Shown piece by piece: positions 35,795-47,515 of a DNA stretch of 64,000 bases. Each line of letters starts with the position of its first letter. The first letter of the stretch is position 1. The notes below the pieces were generated by a model. It saw only the letters and a program-made list of their open reading frames with translations. It was not told where the DNA came from and searched no databases. Source of the stretch: Euphorbia lathyris (taxonomy: Eukaryota; Streptophyta; Magnoliopsida; Malpighiales; Euphorbiaceae). The translations under genes were made by a program, and so were the position numbers. Location: NCBI RefSeq assembly GCF_963576675.1, contig NC_088913.1:75763001-75827000 (forward strand). Reading direction: 5' to 3'.

Positions 35795-36224
35795 GGGTTA
35801 ATTTCAAAACTAAATCTATGTCCTTTCACATTTTCGTAGATCAATACATGTGAATTTTTTTGTTCCAAAAATAACCATGTGTTTTTCTGTCATTGGCAAA
35901 TTCGCGGCAACTTTCTTAATACCGTAAAAATGTAGGAGTATTTTTGGAATTTTTTTTCACTCTTTTTTTTTTTGAAATTCTAATATTTTCTAAAATACCA
36001 CCAAAATTTTGAAATTTTAGAAAAAAAAGGTAGTAAGACGAAGAAAAAGTAAAAAAAGTCAATTATTTTTTAAAAAAAATATCCTTGCATTTTAATGGTA
36101 TCAAAGGATTTGTTGTGAATTTACTAACACTGGAAACCAAAGTATTGTTTTTAGGGCAAACAAAACTACATGTATCAATATGCGAAAACTTGAAACCACG
36201 TTATTTTTTTTTTAAAATTAACCC
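35795..36224. mobile_element. Mutator-like MITE (430 bp), 9-bp target duplication
   Basis: Long terminal inverted repeats of about 150 bases starting GGGTTAATTT on both sides. TATTTATAA is duplicated at 35786-35794 and 36225-36233. A 9-bp duplication with long terminal repeats is the Mutator pattern. Non-coding. Confidence 0.85.
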
Positions 36225-36233
36225 TATTTATAA

Positions 36234-37078
36234 TTCATTGATCCAGTGAATAAATCTCAAAAGACATTTTTGAAATAAATTAATGCAGTGCCTGTGACCA
36301 GTTTGTGGTCCACCAAAATATGCTTTCCCTGCGTTGTCCACCAAAAAGTCATTCAATTCTATCTTTTACCAAAATTACAGTTCTCTTGCAAAAATAAATA
36401 GTTACAAAGAGAACTAGAGATATATCATTCTCTTACTAGAACTGAACCAAAGAGACAATTGAATTCAGGATCATTCATTTCCAACAGATAATGGAATTCG
36501 GGGTTATTCATTTCCTTTTCTTTCCAAATTCCTTTATGTTACACATGTACGAACCAAATGTCCCCTTAAAACAACATTTATCATAAGATCATGTTTTTAA
36601 TTTTCAAGTCACCATTTTTAAGCTTTTTTTTTCCTATCTAAACAAGATATGCATGATTTTAAGAATTAAAGTTGTTTAGAATATTGTTTCTATCGACTCT
36701 ACTTCCTTGCTATTAAAGTGGTTAAAGTTAAATAAGTTTTATATTAATAAAAGATAAAATTGAATGATTTTTATGTAAGATTTTAAAGTTGAGCTATCAT
36801 AATATTAGTAAGAATTTACCTTGAAAGGATGTAAATAAAACAGGTAATGGAAATTTAACCATAAGATATCGATTTTCAATAAAAAAAATTAAATCAAAAG
36901 TATAAAAAATGAAAAGGCTTGGATAAATTACATTAATGACTCCTGAATTAAAATGTAATTAACATTATAGCTTTTACTTATATCATTATAATAATAAAAG
37001 TTCAAATCAATAAAAAATTATGAAATGATAAGGAAAAAAAAATATTTCATCTTGATAAAAAAATTAAGAATATAGTGA
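36234..37078. other. AT-rich intergenic stretch, nothing recognised
   Basis: No gene-like signal. Confidence 0.5.
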
Positions 37079-37210
37079 AATTTATTTATATAATCATTTA
37101 GTTAAATTTTCTTAATCTATTTTTGTTGGTTTAAAAATAATAGCAATTTATTTATATAATCATTTAGTTAAATTTTCTTAATCTATTTTTGTTGGTTTCA
37201 AAATAATAGT
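37079..37210. repeat. Two-copy tandem repeat, 66-bp unit
   Basis: TTTATTTATATAATCATTTA begins at 37081 and again 66 bases later. The two units are nearly identical, so the duplication is recent. Confidence 0.9.
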
Positions 37211-37508
37211 AACGGATTGCAAGTGACTGTTAAAAACAAGCCAAATTGAGGTGTAAAAGAAGAAAAAAGATTAGGATGGCAAGTGAATGATGAGTGTACA
37301 ACAACATGGGACCAAAATGACTTTTGGTGATAGGAAGGTAATAAAAGATAAACTCTTCTCCATCATAAATCATAATAGCCAACCTAAGCATGTGAATTTC
37401 GCTTTGAATTTCGCTTCCAACTCAAGCATTAATTCGACAATTTTACTACACTCCAATCCATTTCCCCCCCAATATCGGACCCCTCTTTATCAATCCCTTT
37501 TAATTTTA

Positions 37509-37910
37509 CGGGGCGTTTGATATTCTATTGGGATAGAGATAAGGATAAAGGTTGAGATATGGACAAAGATAAATAGTTGGGATAAGGATCAAAATATAAT
37601 TCGAGAATTATTATTCAATGTTTGGTACGTGGGATAGGGATAGAGATAAAATGATACATTTTACTATTTTAACCTTATTTAAACTATATAACATTAATTT
37701 GAGGGATAAGATAGACTTTTCCATCCTATTAAAATCGCAGGAGCTTATCCCACCTCCTTATCCCACCCCCTTCTGGGTACAGGATTTGAGAGATAAGAGA
37801 CTTATCCCTCATCTGTCTCACTCTTCTATCTCACAAACAAACGCGGGATAACTTATCTCGTGTTTTTTATCCCTATCCCACCTCCTATATCCCTCATAAC
37901 AAACACCTCG
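37509..37910. mobile_element. Tourist (PIF/Harbinger) MITE (402 bp)
   Basis: Ends CGGGGCGTTTGATAT and, in reverse, CGAGGTGTTTGTTAT. TTA target site on both sides (37506-37508, 37911-37913). The interior is rich in GGGATA(A/G)GGATA and its complement. Confidence 0.8.
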
Positions 37911-37940
37911 TTAGTTTATACTAACTTCTTTTGTAACAAG

Positions 37941-38338
37941 TGATGTAGCAAGTGAGTTCATCAAGCCTAATATGGAAGCAAGCCTAAACTCATAATAAAT
38001 CTAACCTTGGTTCATCTCATGGGCAACCCAAAAGCCTGACCCGTCAGGCTCTGTAAACAACCCAATTCCACATACATCCAATCGGGCCGGATCACACGGG
38101 ATTAAAGGTATTCTAATATCTATAAATACAACCCTCTAAGTCATTAAGTAAGGGGTTCAGACTCTTTTTCCGTCTCTACATACTATTTTTTTTATCTCTC
38201 TAACTTGATCGTCAAAGTATATTCACACTCCTAGTGCAGGTCAGATCGTCCGAAAGGACTTGCAGACATAATCTCCGTACCTCATCATTTGGTACGGTGA
38301 GTATGGACTAGAACACTACTTGTCCTTCACTACAATCA
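37941..38338 (+). mobile_element. LTR/leader of a Ty3/gypsy element
   Basis: Begins TGATGTAGCAAGTG and contains TATAAATA at 38121-38128, a CT-rich start region and a leader running into the gag frame at 38349. The exact LTR end and primer-binding site are not resolved. Confidence 0.5.
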
Positions 38339-38348
38339 AGAAAGCAAA

Positions 38349-39128
38349 ATGGTGGGAGCTCCTCCTTCTGGATATACTCCCTCGAAGGAAATTGTCGGAA
38401 CTAGCGAACAAGCAAAAGACAAAAAAGATAACACTTCTCTCGACAAGAACCTTAAAAATGGAGTTTTCGACCATATAGACTCGTATGGTAAAGTCATAGA
38501 CCTTGCTGCGAAGCTAATGGAGACTCTCTAGAGTTTTCAAGCCACACAAGCTCAGTAGATTGAGACCTAGAGCCAGATGACCGAGGCTCAATAATCCAAG
38601 AGGATAACCGAAACTATTTCCTCCACCGAACAAGAAAGACAATCAGCTAAATGACACTTGGGAAACAAAGTTCCAAAGGTTCTTAGACAAGAAGGACTTA
38701 GGTGGAGTCATTGGGGGCCAGGTCACCTCAAGAAAAAAACCCTTGGTCCAACGGATCATCGAGTCTAGTTTCCCACAAAAATTGGAAGACCCCCAACTTG
38801 CCCATGTATAAAAGGTATTGAATATCACAACGAATTAAGGCACTACGTTCATGAGTATGATCAATTTATACTCCAAGGAGGAACACGTCATTTGTAAAGT
38901 TTTCCAAACGACCCTGATGGGAGTTGCATGATATTGGTACATGAGATTGGAGTCTACGTGGATAAACTTTTTTGACTTAGTGAAAGACATGTTCATTGCT
39001 AGATTTGTAGGGGCCATAAAGGCTATGCGGACTAGTTCCGACCTAAATGATGTTCTCCAGCGCACAACCAAGTCCCTAATAGGCTATTTGGCCCGCTTCC
39101 ATCATTGTTTTGAAAAACCTCTACAATA
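38349..39128 (+). pseudogene. Ty3/gypsy gag remnant
   Basis: Starts MVGAPPSGYTPSKEIVGTSE, then after stops continues LVQRIIESSFPQKLEDPQL, then INFFDLVKDMFIARFVGAIK and TTKSLIGYLARFHHCFEKPL. This is the PF03732 gag pattern (S-L-DLV--F--RF...E-L--Y--RF). It is related in type to the minus-strand gag at 6190-7046. In-frame stops and frameshifts. Confidence 0.75.
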
Positions 39129-39639
39129 GGGCTTATAAATTGTCATCTTTTTTTTAGCACACCCTTAGACAACACATTGAATACAAACTCTTCACTGATA
39201 TTATCGATAACAAAAATATTCCTTCAGCCATTTCCATTTGTTTATTGCATATGAGTATAATTACCAAAGCATACATACCGAACGGTATCAACACTTCCTG
39301 TGATACCTTGCGAATGCAAGCAACCGAGTCATCAAATTCTATATCAAATGATGTTAGCACTCCTAAAGACACCTCGTGAATAAAAACATCATACTAAGTG
39401 AAGAGGACCTACAAAAGCAAAATTTCCAACAACGAACACATCACCGTGCTCCCCTATAACCCCCCATCATACTAGATGTTCAAGGTCAAGAATAACCCCC
39501 AGTCAATCATCAACTGATACATCTCACTCTAGTCTTGACACTAATAATTGTTATGACCATTTTGTTGGTGGTACAAGCATGCCTTCCCCACATGAATAAC
39601 TGGATGGTCGAGATTTGAAGGAATGATCCCAATCATCCC
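39129..39639. other. Probable decayed continuation of the gypsy element
   Basis: No clear frame or domain. It sits between gag and a SINE-like segment. Confidence 0.3.
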
Positions 39640-39890
39640 TGAAGAAAAACTCCTGAAATATTATGTTTCTTGGCTGCAACGATTCAATATAGGTAGGCCT
39701 ACTTTCGTCTAAGTCCGAAAGAAACGAATACCACCACGACAATCCACTAGCCCCTCGACTCTAAGACATCGGGGACTACACATAAATAGTGGTTTCTCTT
39801 CCAAATAAAGTTTTGTGCCTACAATAGAATTCGAACTTGAAATTTCTAATTTAAACGCGCTTAACCTCTTAAATCAACCTTAATTGATAC
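39640..39890 (-). mobile_element. tRNA-derived SINE
   Basis: Minus strand: B-box-like AAGTTCGAATTC about 40 bases after an A-box-like TTTAAGAGGTTAAG, then a body containing GTCCCCGATGTCTTAGAG. The arrangement is that of a plant tRNA-derived SINE. The 3' end is uncertain. Confidence 0.45.
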
Positions 39891-39985
39891 TCAATTCAAC
39901 TTTGTTTAATATCAATAAAACAAATAAAAAAGAAAAATAAATCATTTTCATGAGGTGAATAAATGTTTTAGAAACTCCAATTAAT

Positions 39986-40135
39986 GTGATTTTTTATTAT
40001 TATCAATCAATATAATTTTCAAGAATTTAAAAACTTGGTTGTTTCTTCCAAAAATGGTAATATGATTCTTTATTATTATCAATCAATATACGTTTCAAGA
40101 ATTAAAAAAACTTGGTTGTTTCTTCCAAAAAAAAA
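39986..40135. repeat. Two-copy tandem repeat, about 74-bp unit
   Basis: TTTATTATTATCAATCAATA followed by CAAGAATT and CTTGGTTGTTTCTTCCAAAA occurs twice in a row. Confidence 0.85.
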
Positions 40136-40429
40136 TGGTTGTTTTTGGATAAGAAGGCCAAATTCATTCATGTCAAAAAAGAAAAGAAAGAAACATAAAT
40201 AAAACATGAGTCAAAGGAAAAAATGAAACACTTGCATACCATATTTACTCTCCAATGTCGCTTCTTAACATAACAGCGAGGATGAAGCTGTAAAAGTAAA
40301 TAAAATAAATTCTTAAAGAAAAAAACAGAGAAGAAAAGAAGCCGCGAAATCAAGACCGTTGAATCAGACAAACATATCGAAATTTGCTTGTAATGTGGAC
40401 CCAAACTTCCTCTATCCATCCAACAACAT

Positions 40430-40610
40430 CTTCTCTCCCTTTTCTGTAAATAATCTCAATCTCTGCGAAAAGTTCTTAATCCGCTCCTCTCTCTTTTTCA
40501 ATCCCTCTTTCCCTCCATTAAAATTCCTATTCTTCCCTTCATTTTCCTTTTCTCCTTCTGCTCTCTTTCTTTGACTCTCAGATCGAGAGTTCCACCTCCC
40601 GCAATCAAGG
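40430..40610 (+). other. 5' leader exon of the LIM gene
   Basis: Pyrimidine-rich leader ending CAATCAAG before GTGCGT (donor at 40611). The first intron ends TTTGCAG at 40994, six bases before the ATG. A leader intron of this kind is frequent in plant cytoskeletal genes. The transcript start is a guess. Confidence 0.5.
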
Positions 40611-40999
40611 TGCGTACTAATTTTCAATTGCTTTGGTTTTTGTTTTTCCCAGATCTTAGTTTTCTGATTATTGTCAGTATTCAGATCTTAGTTAGTCGAG
40701 TTTTAGCTGAGATTTGCTGATTTCAGTTGCCGCATTACTATATCTGTTGCTTTCAGATCGGTTGCAGAATTTTATGTCAATAATACCCTAACTCGAAATT
40801 TTACCTTCTCTGAGCTGCAAATGATATTTGTTTCAGTCCAATATTCAAATTTTATTTCTCTTTTATCATTTATTTGAAGTAGTTAGGCATGTACAAGTGA
40901 GAAAACTGTTTTCAGTTAGGCTGATCTAGGACTTGGTATATACTAAGGTAAAAGAATATTTTGGATCTAAGATGTAAGATATGTGTTTTTGCAGTTGCA

Positions 41000-42868
41000 A
41001 TGTCTTTCACTGGTACCCAGCAGAAATGCAAGGCCTGTGAGAAGACTGTATATCCTATGGAACTTTGTTCTGCAGATGGTGTTCCATATCATAAGTCTTG
41101 CTTCAAGTGCTTCCATTGCAAAGGAACTTTAAAGGTACTAGTTTTTTTTCCCCTAATTTCTGCTCCATTTATGTAAAAGAAAGGACATCTAGTCGCTTAA
41201 GTTATGTCTCGGGTTTGTATATGCAGCATATGTAGATGGTGGAATGGTGTAATAGTACTTATGTTAGAGATTAACTCTAGGAGGGAGTGTTTATCATTTA
41301 TCATCGGTATTCAATTTAATGTCATTCTTCAGAATTTTGGAACCGGATTTAGTAGAGGGAAGTTGTTATGTTGTGTAGCCAATTTCACCAGTTGACTTAT
41401 ATGTAGTGTAATATATTTGAGCTTAACAGGTTGCATAATTGATGTGTTTTCAGCTGAGCAGTTATTCGTCAATGGAAGGTGTTCTATATTGTAAGCCTCA
41501 CTTCGAGCAACTATTCAAGGAAAGCGGCAACTTCAATAAGAATTTTCAATCACGTATGTCTCTTGGTGTTGGGTAGCCTTAATTTCCTAGTCACAATTTG
41601 TGCTAACTTTTGTTTTGAACCCGTTTAATCATGATTCGTTCGTTTTTAACAGCTGCAAAGTCAGCTGAGAAGCTAAATCCTGAATTCACAAGATCACCTA
41701 GCAAAGCTGCAGGCATGTTTTCTGGGACACAAGAAAAATGTGCTACTTGTGGGAAAACTGCTTATCCACTTGAGAAGGTAAGATCCCATGAACGTTTCCA
41801 AAAGATCTTGCATGCACTTATCCTAGTTTTCTTCAATTCGAGATTTTTCGTGCTCAAACACTTTGTTTGATTGGATTTTTAGCAGCTTAGAGAAACAGCA
41901 ACATTGCTTAATGCTCCTTTTTGCACAAATATATATGCTGAAAAGATAAACCCTTAAACGTTATGAAGATTAGAAATGACTTTGAAAGTACAGTAAAAAA
42001 TTGAACTCGCGTATCTCCGTGATTGAAATGCAGCAGTGCCTATTTGAACCTAATTGACTATTGAAGTTCAACTACTTGGCAGATCTCTGTTTTCAGTCTC
42101 TGCCTTTCCATTTTGGGCCTTGCCAAGAATCGAGTCTTACATCACAGTTCTTTTCCTATTGGATGCGTAACTACTTATACTGCTTTTTTTAATGGTCTAG
42201 ACATATAGGATGTCATCTTCTCAAGTGAAGCTGAACTGTTAATGGTTTCGTAAGGGTAATGTTAGATGAATACCACAGCTTAGTTCTGATTTTACACTTG
42301 AAAATGTAATTTTTGCTACACCAAAGGAAATGTATTTTTGAATCGATGTCTGGTATAAGTGTCGTGAGGTACTGGAGATTACAACTTGGCCGTTCTTGCT
42401 TGCTCTTTGATTAGTCCGGTGCCATTGACTGGCCAACTGGGCTATGCCATGGCTGTGTTTACCTCTAATTTTGTTATGTAGCAGTATACAATTCATTATA
42501 AGATGGTCTGAACGGGTTGATCGGAGTCTCTTTTTGCACATAGTAGTAGTTTATGTTTATACTCGTCTGATGTTTTGCTAGTCAATTCATGATGTTTACT
42601 ATCCGAACATTGTCGTATGGAACTATAATTGGGGTTTGTTCGATCGAAAATCCTGCAGGTAACAGTGGAGAGCCAGGCTTATCACAAGTCATGTTTCAAA
42701 TGCTCTCACGGCGGCTGCTCTTTATCTCCATCAAATTATGCAGCACTTGAAGGTATTTTATACTGCAAACATCATTTTTCGCAACTCTTCAAGGAGAAGG
42801 GGAGCTACAATCATCTTATAAAGTCTGCATCGATCAAGCGAGCAGCAGCCGCAGTACCAGAATCCTGA
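41000..42868 (+). CDS. WLIM2: WLIM2-type two-LIM-domain protein
   Basis: Small cytoplasmic/nuclear protein that, in characterised plant members, binds and bundles actin filaments. Coding exons: 41000-41134, 41454-41553, 41653-41777, 42659-42868 (TGA); 189 aa with all phases matching. LIM1 reads CKACEKTVYPMELCSADG, then YHKSCFKCFHCKGTL and LYCKPHFEQLF. LIM2 reads CATCGKTAYPLEK, then YHKSCFKCSHGGC and LYCKHHFSQLF. The zinc ligands C-x2-C...H-x2-C-x2-C...C-x2-H are present in both. The inter-LIM spacer and the short C-terminus (SIKRAAAAVPES) match the widely expressed WLIM2 group rather than the pollen PLIM group, which has a longer tail. The assignment to WLIM2 is from memory of the family. Confidence 0.95.
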
Positions 42869-43960
42869 TTGCCTTGTCGTCATTTTCATATCTATGTGTG
42901 TGGTTTACTATTTTTCGGTGTGATTTCCTTCGGATCTGACTTCCATTAAGAGGAACTGATAAACGATGATCCCACCTCCATTTTTGTTTTGAATCACTAC
43001 TCTGTTGCGTATATTCTTGTGTTTGATTTATCAACGGGAAACATATACCGAAGTTTGTAAAATGATCTATGGAAGGCTTAGATTGATGGTTGCTGTTTGT
43101 TTCAAAAAATTTGGTGAAGTGTTCATAATCTAATCATATTTCTCAGCTTCTAAGTGTTTGTGATTTGTTTGTATGATTGATGTGCATTGCAATATTTGAA
43201 ATTTCCGCACTTTAAACAACTTCAAGACCAAACAGTTGTTTTTTCAAAGTTGAAGTGATCATTAGATTTTAATGAATAAATTTGGGGGCTAGAGATGTAT
43301 TAGGTCATTAAATTAGTATAATCCTATATTCTAGTATGGAATTTTAATTATTATATTTGTTCACATTCTGAGCCGTTTATTTAGGAATTCTACTTTATTC
43401 CCTCCATTATTAATAATGGACATGTTCCCAACTTAGAACTAAAATAATAATTTTAACTGCAATTTCAGAAGCACTATTCAAGTTGTCAACTTTTTGAATT
43501 TATTTTATTAAATCCTTAAATTTTATAATGAAATTTATTAATTTCTTAAGGGCGTGCACGAATGACGAAGGGTGACAAAAAAAATGATAGTATTATAAAA
43601 TTTATGATTAGAAAGTTGAAAACTCACTGGTCAGAATTGGATTTTATTTTTGTGATTTAAATTTTGAACTGAAAGCTCAAACTATTGCGATTTTTAGTTT
43701 AAAAGATTCTAATATCATGTTATGAAATCGTTTAAATTAAAAGCTCAAATTTATAGTTAAGATCCAATCTAGATTTTATATCATTTCTAACACATCATAA
43801 GATCAATTGGATCAAATAGTCCGAGAATTCGAGTTTTGACCTCGTTAATTTATAGAACTAAAAACATATGTATTAATGGAATACAATTTTCCCTCCCTAA
43901 TTGAAAACTATAATGAATGAATGTTTTGTTTTACAAAAATTATATTAAATATTAAGGATA
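42869..43960. other. 3' region of the LIM gene and intergenic stretch
   Basis: Non-coding, increasingly AT-rich. Nothing recognised. Confidence 0.45.
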
Positions 43961-44100
43961 AGGTGTAAAATTACTCTTAACGTTTACAACCAAGAATAAT
44001 TTTATCATTAATGTCTAAAATGGTATAATTTTACCCCTAATGTTGGCAAACAAGAGCAATTTACCCATGTCGTTGATAAATTGGATCAATTTGAGAAATA
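43961..44100. repeat. Dispersed MITE-like fragment
   Basis: TAAAATTACTCTTAACG, then TCTAAAATGGTATAATTTTA and CCCCTAATGTT. A related segment (TCTAAAACGGTATAATTTTA) occurs at about 61665. Confidence 0.5.
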
Positions 44101-45084
44101 ATGCATCAAACTGTCTTATCGGTCATGAATCTTGTAATCTACACTTCATATATGCGTCACTATACCACTAATTAGCAATAGATCACAAACATATGATTAG
44201 ACGTGAAAAATATTAAAAAGAAAAAAATAAAAAATATATTGTATTTTGTGCAAGTTGGACAAAAAAAATTCAAATATTTTACGGAATTTAAAAATATTAA
44301 TCTCTAATTCCATTATTAAATAAAAAAAATATAATTTTTTTGAAAAAAACAATGAATATGCAATTGGTATAGAATAAAGAACAAAATATTATTTTCATAA
44401 GAAAATATTTAATTAAAATTATTTATAAATTTAATGTTAAAAAAAAAGGAAATTAGGATGCATTTACAAATGGGTTTCTTTTACATAATTTTATAAATAT
44501 AATAATATTTATTGTTTATTCAATATTACTAATTTAATTAGTATAATATCAAGTATGAATTTTTATTTTACAAATGTCAATTATATAAATGGTTTAATTA
44601 GTAAAATGGTGGTGGAAATTATTAACCCCCAAGACATAATTCATAATATTTTATATAAAGTTAGAGATAAGTTTTTAATTATGAATTTCCCCCTTTACAA
44701 ATAGTGTAAGGTTTCCTCTCTTTTTCTCATTTTGTTTTCGTTCAGTTTGCTTCACTACTTGTATTGATTTGGGCTAAATTATGTATGCTACTTGTCATGG
44801 GTCCGATGTGGGCTCAGCTCTGGTAAAAGAGATTTTAATCTAATTAATTTTTGGGCTTTTACATCAAATCATAAATTACATACTATTAAAATTAATTTTA
44901 AATAGCTCACTTGTTTTTTATATATACCACAAACAAAATATGATTTTAAAAAATTAAATAACAATTATAAAAATGTTTGTCTCTTGAGGAGTTTTTTTTT
45001 TTTTTTCTATAAGACAGTTTCTTCTATTCTTTTCTTTCTCGGCCGATCTGGTTTCCATGCATGTGTTAAATTGGTATTAGCTTG
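44101..45084. other. AT-rich intergenic stretch, nothing recognised
   Basis: Very AT-rich with poly-A/T runs and no coding signal. Confidence 0.5.
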
Positions 45085-45970
45085 GTCATAGAAAAGGACG
45101 ATATACGATGAAAAAAGGATATAAAATCCTTTCTACCATGCCCATAATCAACAAGCTGATCATCCAGGTTTTTAGAAAAAAAGTGTGGAAATTAATTGTT
45201 CCTTCTAGATTTAAAGATTTAATTTGGCGCTTTATCTCTTCTTACCTTCTAACTAAAACATCTCTTAAAGCCAGACAAGTTCCAGTCTCAGATGTTTTCC
45301 TTCTATGTGGTCTCTTTGATGTTCTTGTTGAGTGTACAACTGCAAAACAACTTGTTTGTAGTAACTCTTTTTTGCTGACGAGAGTAATTTTTAGCGCCAT
45401 CGTTTTTTTTTAATCTGTGTCATACCCATTTGTCCATTGCTTCTACTTCCCCCAACTCGACAACTTGTTAGTTACCCCTTGCCTCTGGTTCGCTTATTTG
45501 TAATATCGATGCTATTGTGTTTCCATTGTCTCAACATGTTGGATATGGTTCAATCTTGAGAAACTCGGTTGGTTTTGTGTTTGCTGAAAATTACAGGCTT
45601 CCTTATATTTCTGATGTGTTGATTGCCAAAGGTTTTAGTGTAATGAAAAGCTTTAAGCCCGATAAAGGCAAATGAGTTTCAAGATATCACACTTCAATCA
45701 GATTCTCAACTTTTAATTTAAGCTATCAATTATTAGGAGGATTCAATCTCTATGTTTAGTTTAATTGTTAATAACTATAAAAACTATTGTAAAAGCTATC
45801 CATAATTGATGTGTTCAATTTATTAGCCGATCTGCGAATCATGTAGCTCAAATTTTAGCTAGAACGACTGATTCTGAGTTGGATTGTGGAGCTTGAGGTG
45901 TTGTCCCTCCTCATTTTCTTGTTTATTTTTTGAGAACCGATCAATAATATTATTTCCTTTCTTCTTAAAA
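45085..45970 (+). pseudogene. 5'-truncated L1-type LINE
   Basis: zf-RVT start GRYTMKKGYKILS and KLIVPSRFKDLIWRFISSYL, then RNase H NIDAIVFPLSQHVGYGSILR (about 45510). Stops and frameshifts are present. It ends near an A-rich stretch at 45966. Confidence 0.75.
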
Positions 45971-46360
45971 AACACCCTAATTTAAGATACCTAACTGGAG
46001 AACAACAATGAGAGGTCTCCTGGTATTGGAGTGACCATTTTTTTATTTAAAGATTCATTCTTTCATGGGGGTATAATGTTCTATTTTGAAGTTTAGGGGT
46101 CATAATAAAAATAATAGCAAAGTTGAGGGCCATGAATGTAATTTACCCTGAATTCTTCAAACTGGTTTGTAACTGAAATCTAACTAACACCACATCACCG
46201 CCGTCAATGTTTCTGACGTGGCCATCTATGAGTTGCTCGATTAAAATTCCCGCCAAATCATCAACACTGGACGGGACCCACCTTTCTCCTTCCTTCAACC
46301 CACACAAAACTACACTGAACTGAGCCACCATTCGTTCTATTTCTTCCGGAGAAAGAAACC

Positions 46361-47515
46361 ATGGATGCTCTCGCTTCCTCTTCTCTTCTCTTCTTTATTT
46401 TACTTCTTCTCCTTCCCGGAACCATCTCCGTTCCTCCTACTTCCACCGGAATCGGCGTCACCTACACTCTCCCGTTCTCTCCTTCCACTCCATCTCTCAC
46501 ACCTGAACACGTCGCCGACGCCGTCAATTCCTTTCACTTCCGTCGTCTTCGACTCTTACACGCTGAGCCCAAACTTATACGCTCTTTTGCTTACACTAAT
46601 GTCTCTCTTTTCCTCTCCATCCCAAACTCCGTTCTTCTTCCCCTTGCCTCCAACCGCACTATTGCCGTTCACTGGTTGTACGGACATGTCCTCCCTTTCT
46701 ATCCTCGCTCCAAGATCTCTGTCATCTCAGTCGGTGAAGATGCCGTTTCTTCAGAGCTCGTACCGTATCTTCTTCCGGCGATCAGGAATGTGTATTTGGC
46801 GTTACGTGACCTCGGGATCAGCAGGATCTCGGTCTCCACCACTTTCTCTTTCGTTAACGCTGTAACGACACCGTTCCCCCCGTCTGCTGCTAATTTTCAA
46901 GAACCTCTTGGTGAACTCGTAATCAGGCCTCTGCTTCAGTTTCTGGAAGATACTAATTCGTCTTTCTTGGTGAAAATTTATCCGTACAACATGTACAGGA
47001 TATACTCTGAGATTCCAATAGGGTTTGCTTTGTTTCAAGAGCATCCTTTCAATTTTAGGGATGATTTGGTTACCGGAGTCAGATACAGGAATCTCTTTGA
47101 TATGATGGCGGATGCCGTGATTACATCTATGGCGCTGGCCGGCCACCAGAATGTTCCGCTAATAGTGGCTGAGACCGGATGGCCGAGCTCCGGCGGGGAA
47201 TTCAGTGAAGTTGATGCTACTTTGGCCTTCTCGGAGAAGTATACCAGGGGTTTGCTTGCACACTTAAGCTCTGGCTTGGGTACGCCTCTGAGGAAGGAAG
47301 GTGTTGCAGAGACATACATTTTTGAGTTGATTGATAAGGAAGGGAAGGAAGGGTCTCGAAATTGGGGTCTTTTGTATGCAAACATGAGCAAGAAGTATAA
47401 AATTGACTTCTCTGGTACTAGTAAGAATAATGTAGCAGTGATATTCTTGATTGCCATTTGCCTGTTTCATGGAGTTTTTGATTCTGGATTTTATAAACTG
47501 TGGTTTTTAGGATGA
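46361..47515 (+). CDS. GH17 glucan endo-1,3-beta-glucosidase-like protein, intronless
   Basis: Predicted secreted, probably GPI-anchored wall protein, 384 aa. Residues 1-23 (MDALASSSLLFFILLLLLPG) form a signal peptide. The GH17 barrel follows: GIGVTYTLPFSP, KISVISVGEDAVSSELVPYL, FLVKIYPYNMY, TGVRYRNLFDMMADAV, and PLIVAETGWPSSGG with the nucleophile at Glu271. The C-terminus VAVIFLIAICLFHGVFDSGF is hydrophobic, as in GPI-anchored relatives. The usual VGNE motif, whose Glu is the acid/base, reads VGED (124-127), so an Asp stands where the Glu should be; activity on 1,3-beta-glucan may be weak or lost. The ATG has a good context (AACCATGGATG). It has no intron; many relatives have one after the signal-peptide exon. 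A non-catalytic callose-binding role is possible. Confidence 0.9.
   Translation: MDALASSSLLFFILLLLLPGTISVPPTSTGIGVTYTLPFSPSTPSLTPEHVADAVNSFHFRRLRLLHAEPKLIRSFAYTNVSLFLSIPNSVLLPLASNRTIAVHWLYGHVLPFYPRSKISVISVGEDAVSSELVPYLLPAIRNVYLALRDLGISRISVSTTFSFVNAVTTPFPPSAANFQEPLGELVIRPLLQFLEDTNSSFLVKIYPYNMYRIYSEIPIGFALFQEHPFNFRDDLVTGVRYRNLFDMMADAVITSMALAGHQNVPLIVAETGWPSSGGEFSEVDATLAFSEKYTRGLLAHLSSGLGTPLRKEGVAETYIFELIDKEGKEGSRNWGLLYANMSKKYKIDFSGTSKNNVAVIFLIAICLFHGVFDSGFYKLWFLG

Noticed and set aside
37079..37210. Possible CRISPR-like or satellite array
   Set aside because: Only two tandem 66-bp copies in a eukaryotic intergenic region; a simple local duplication.
46802..47457. Minus-strand frames of 114 and 140 codons over the GH17 gene
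   Set aside because: Antisense shadows of a well-supported GH17 coding region.
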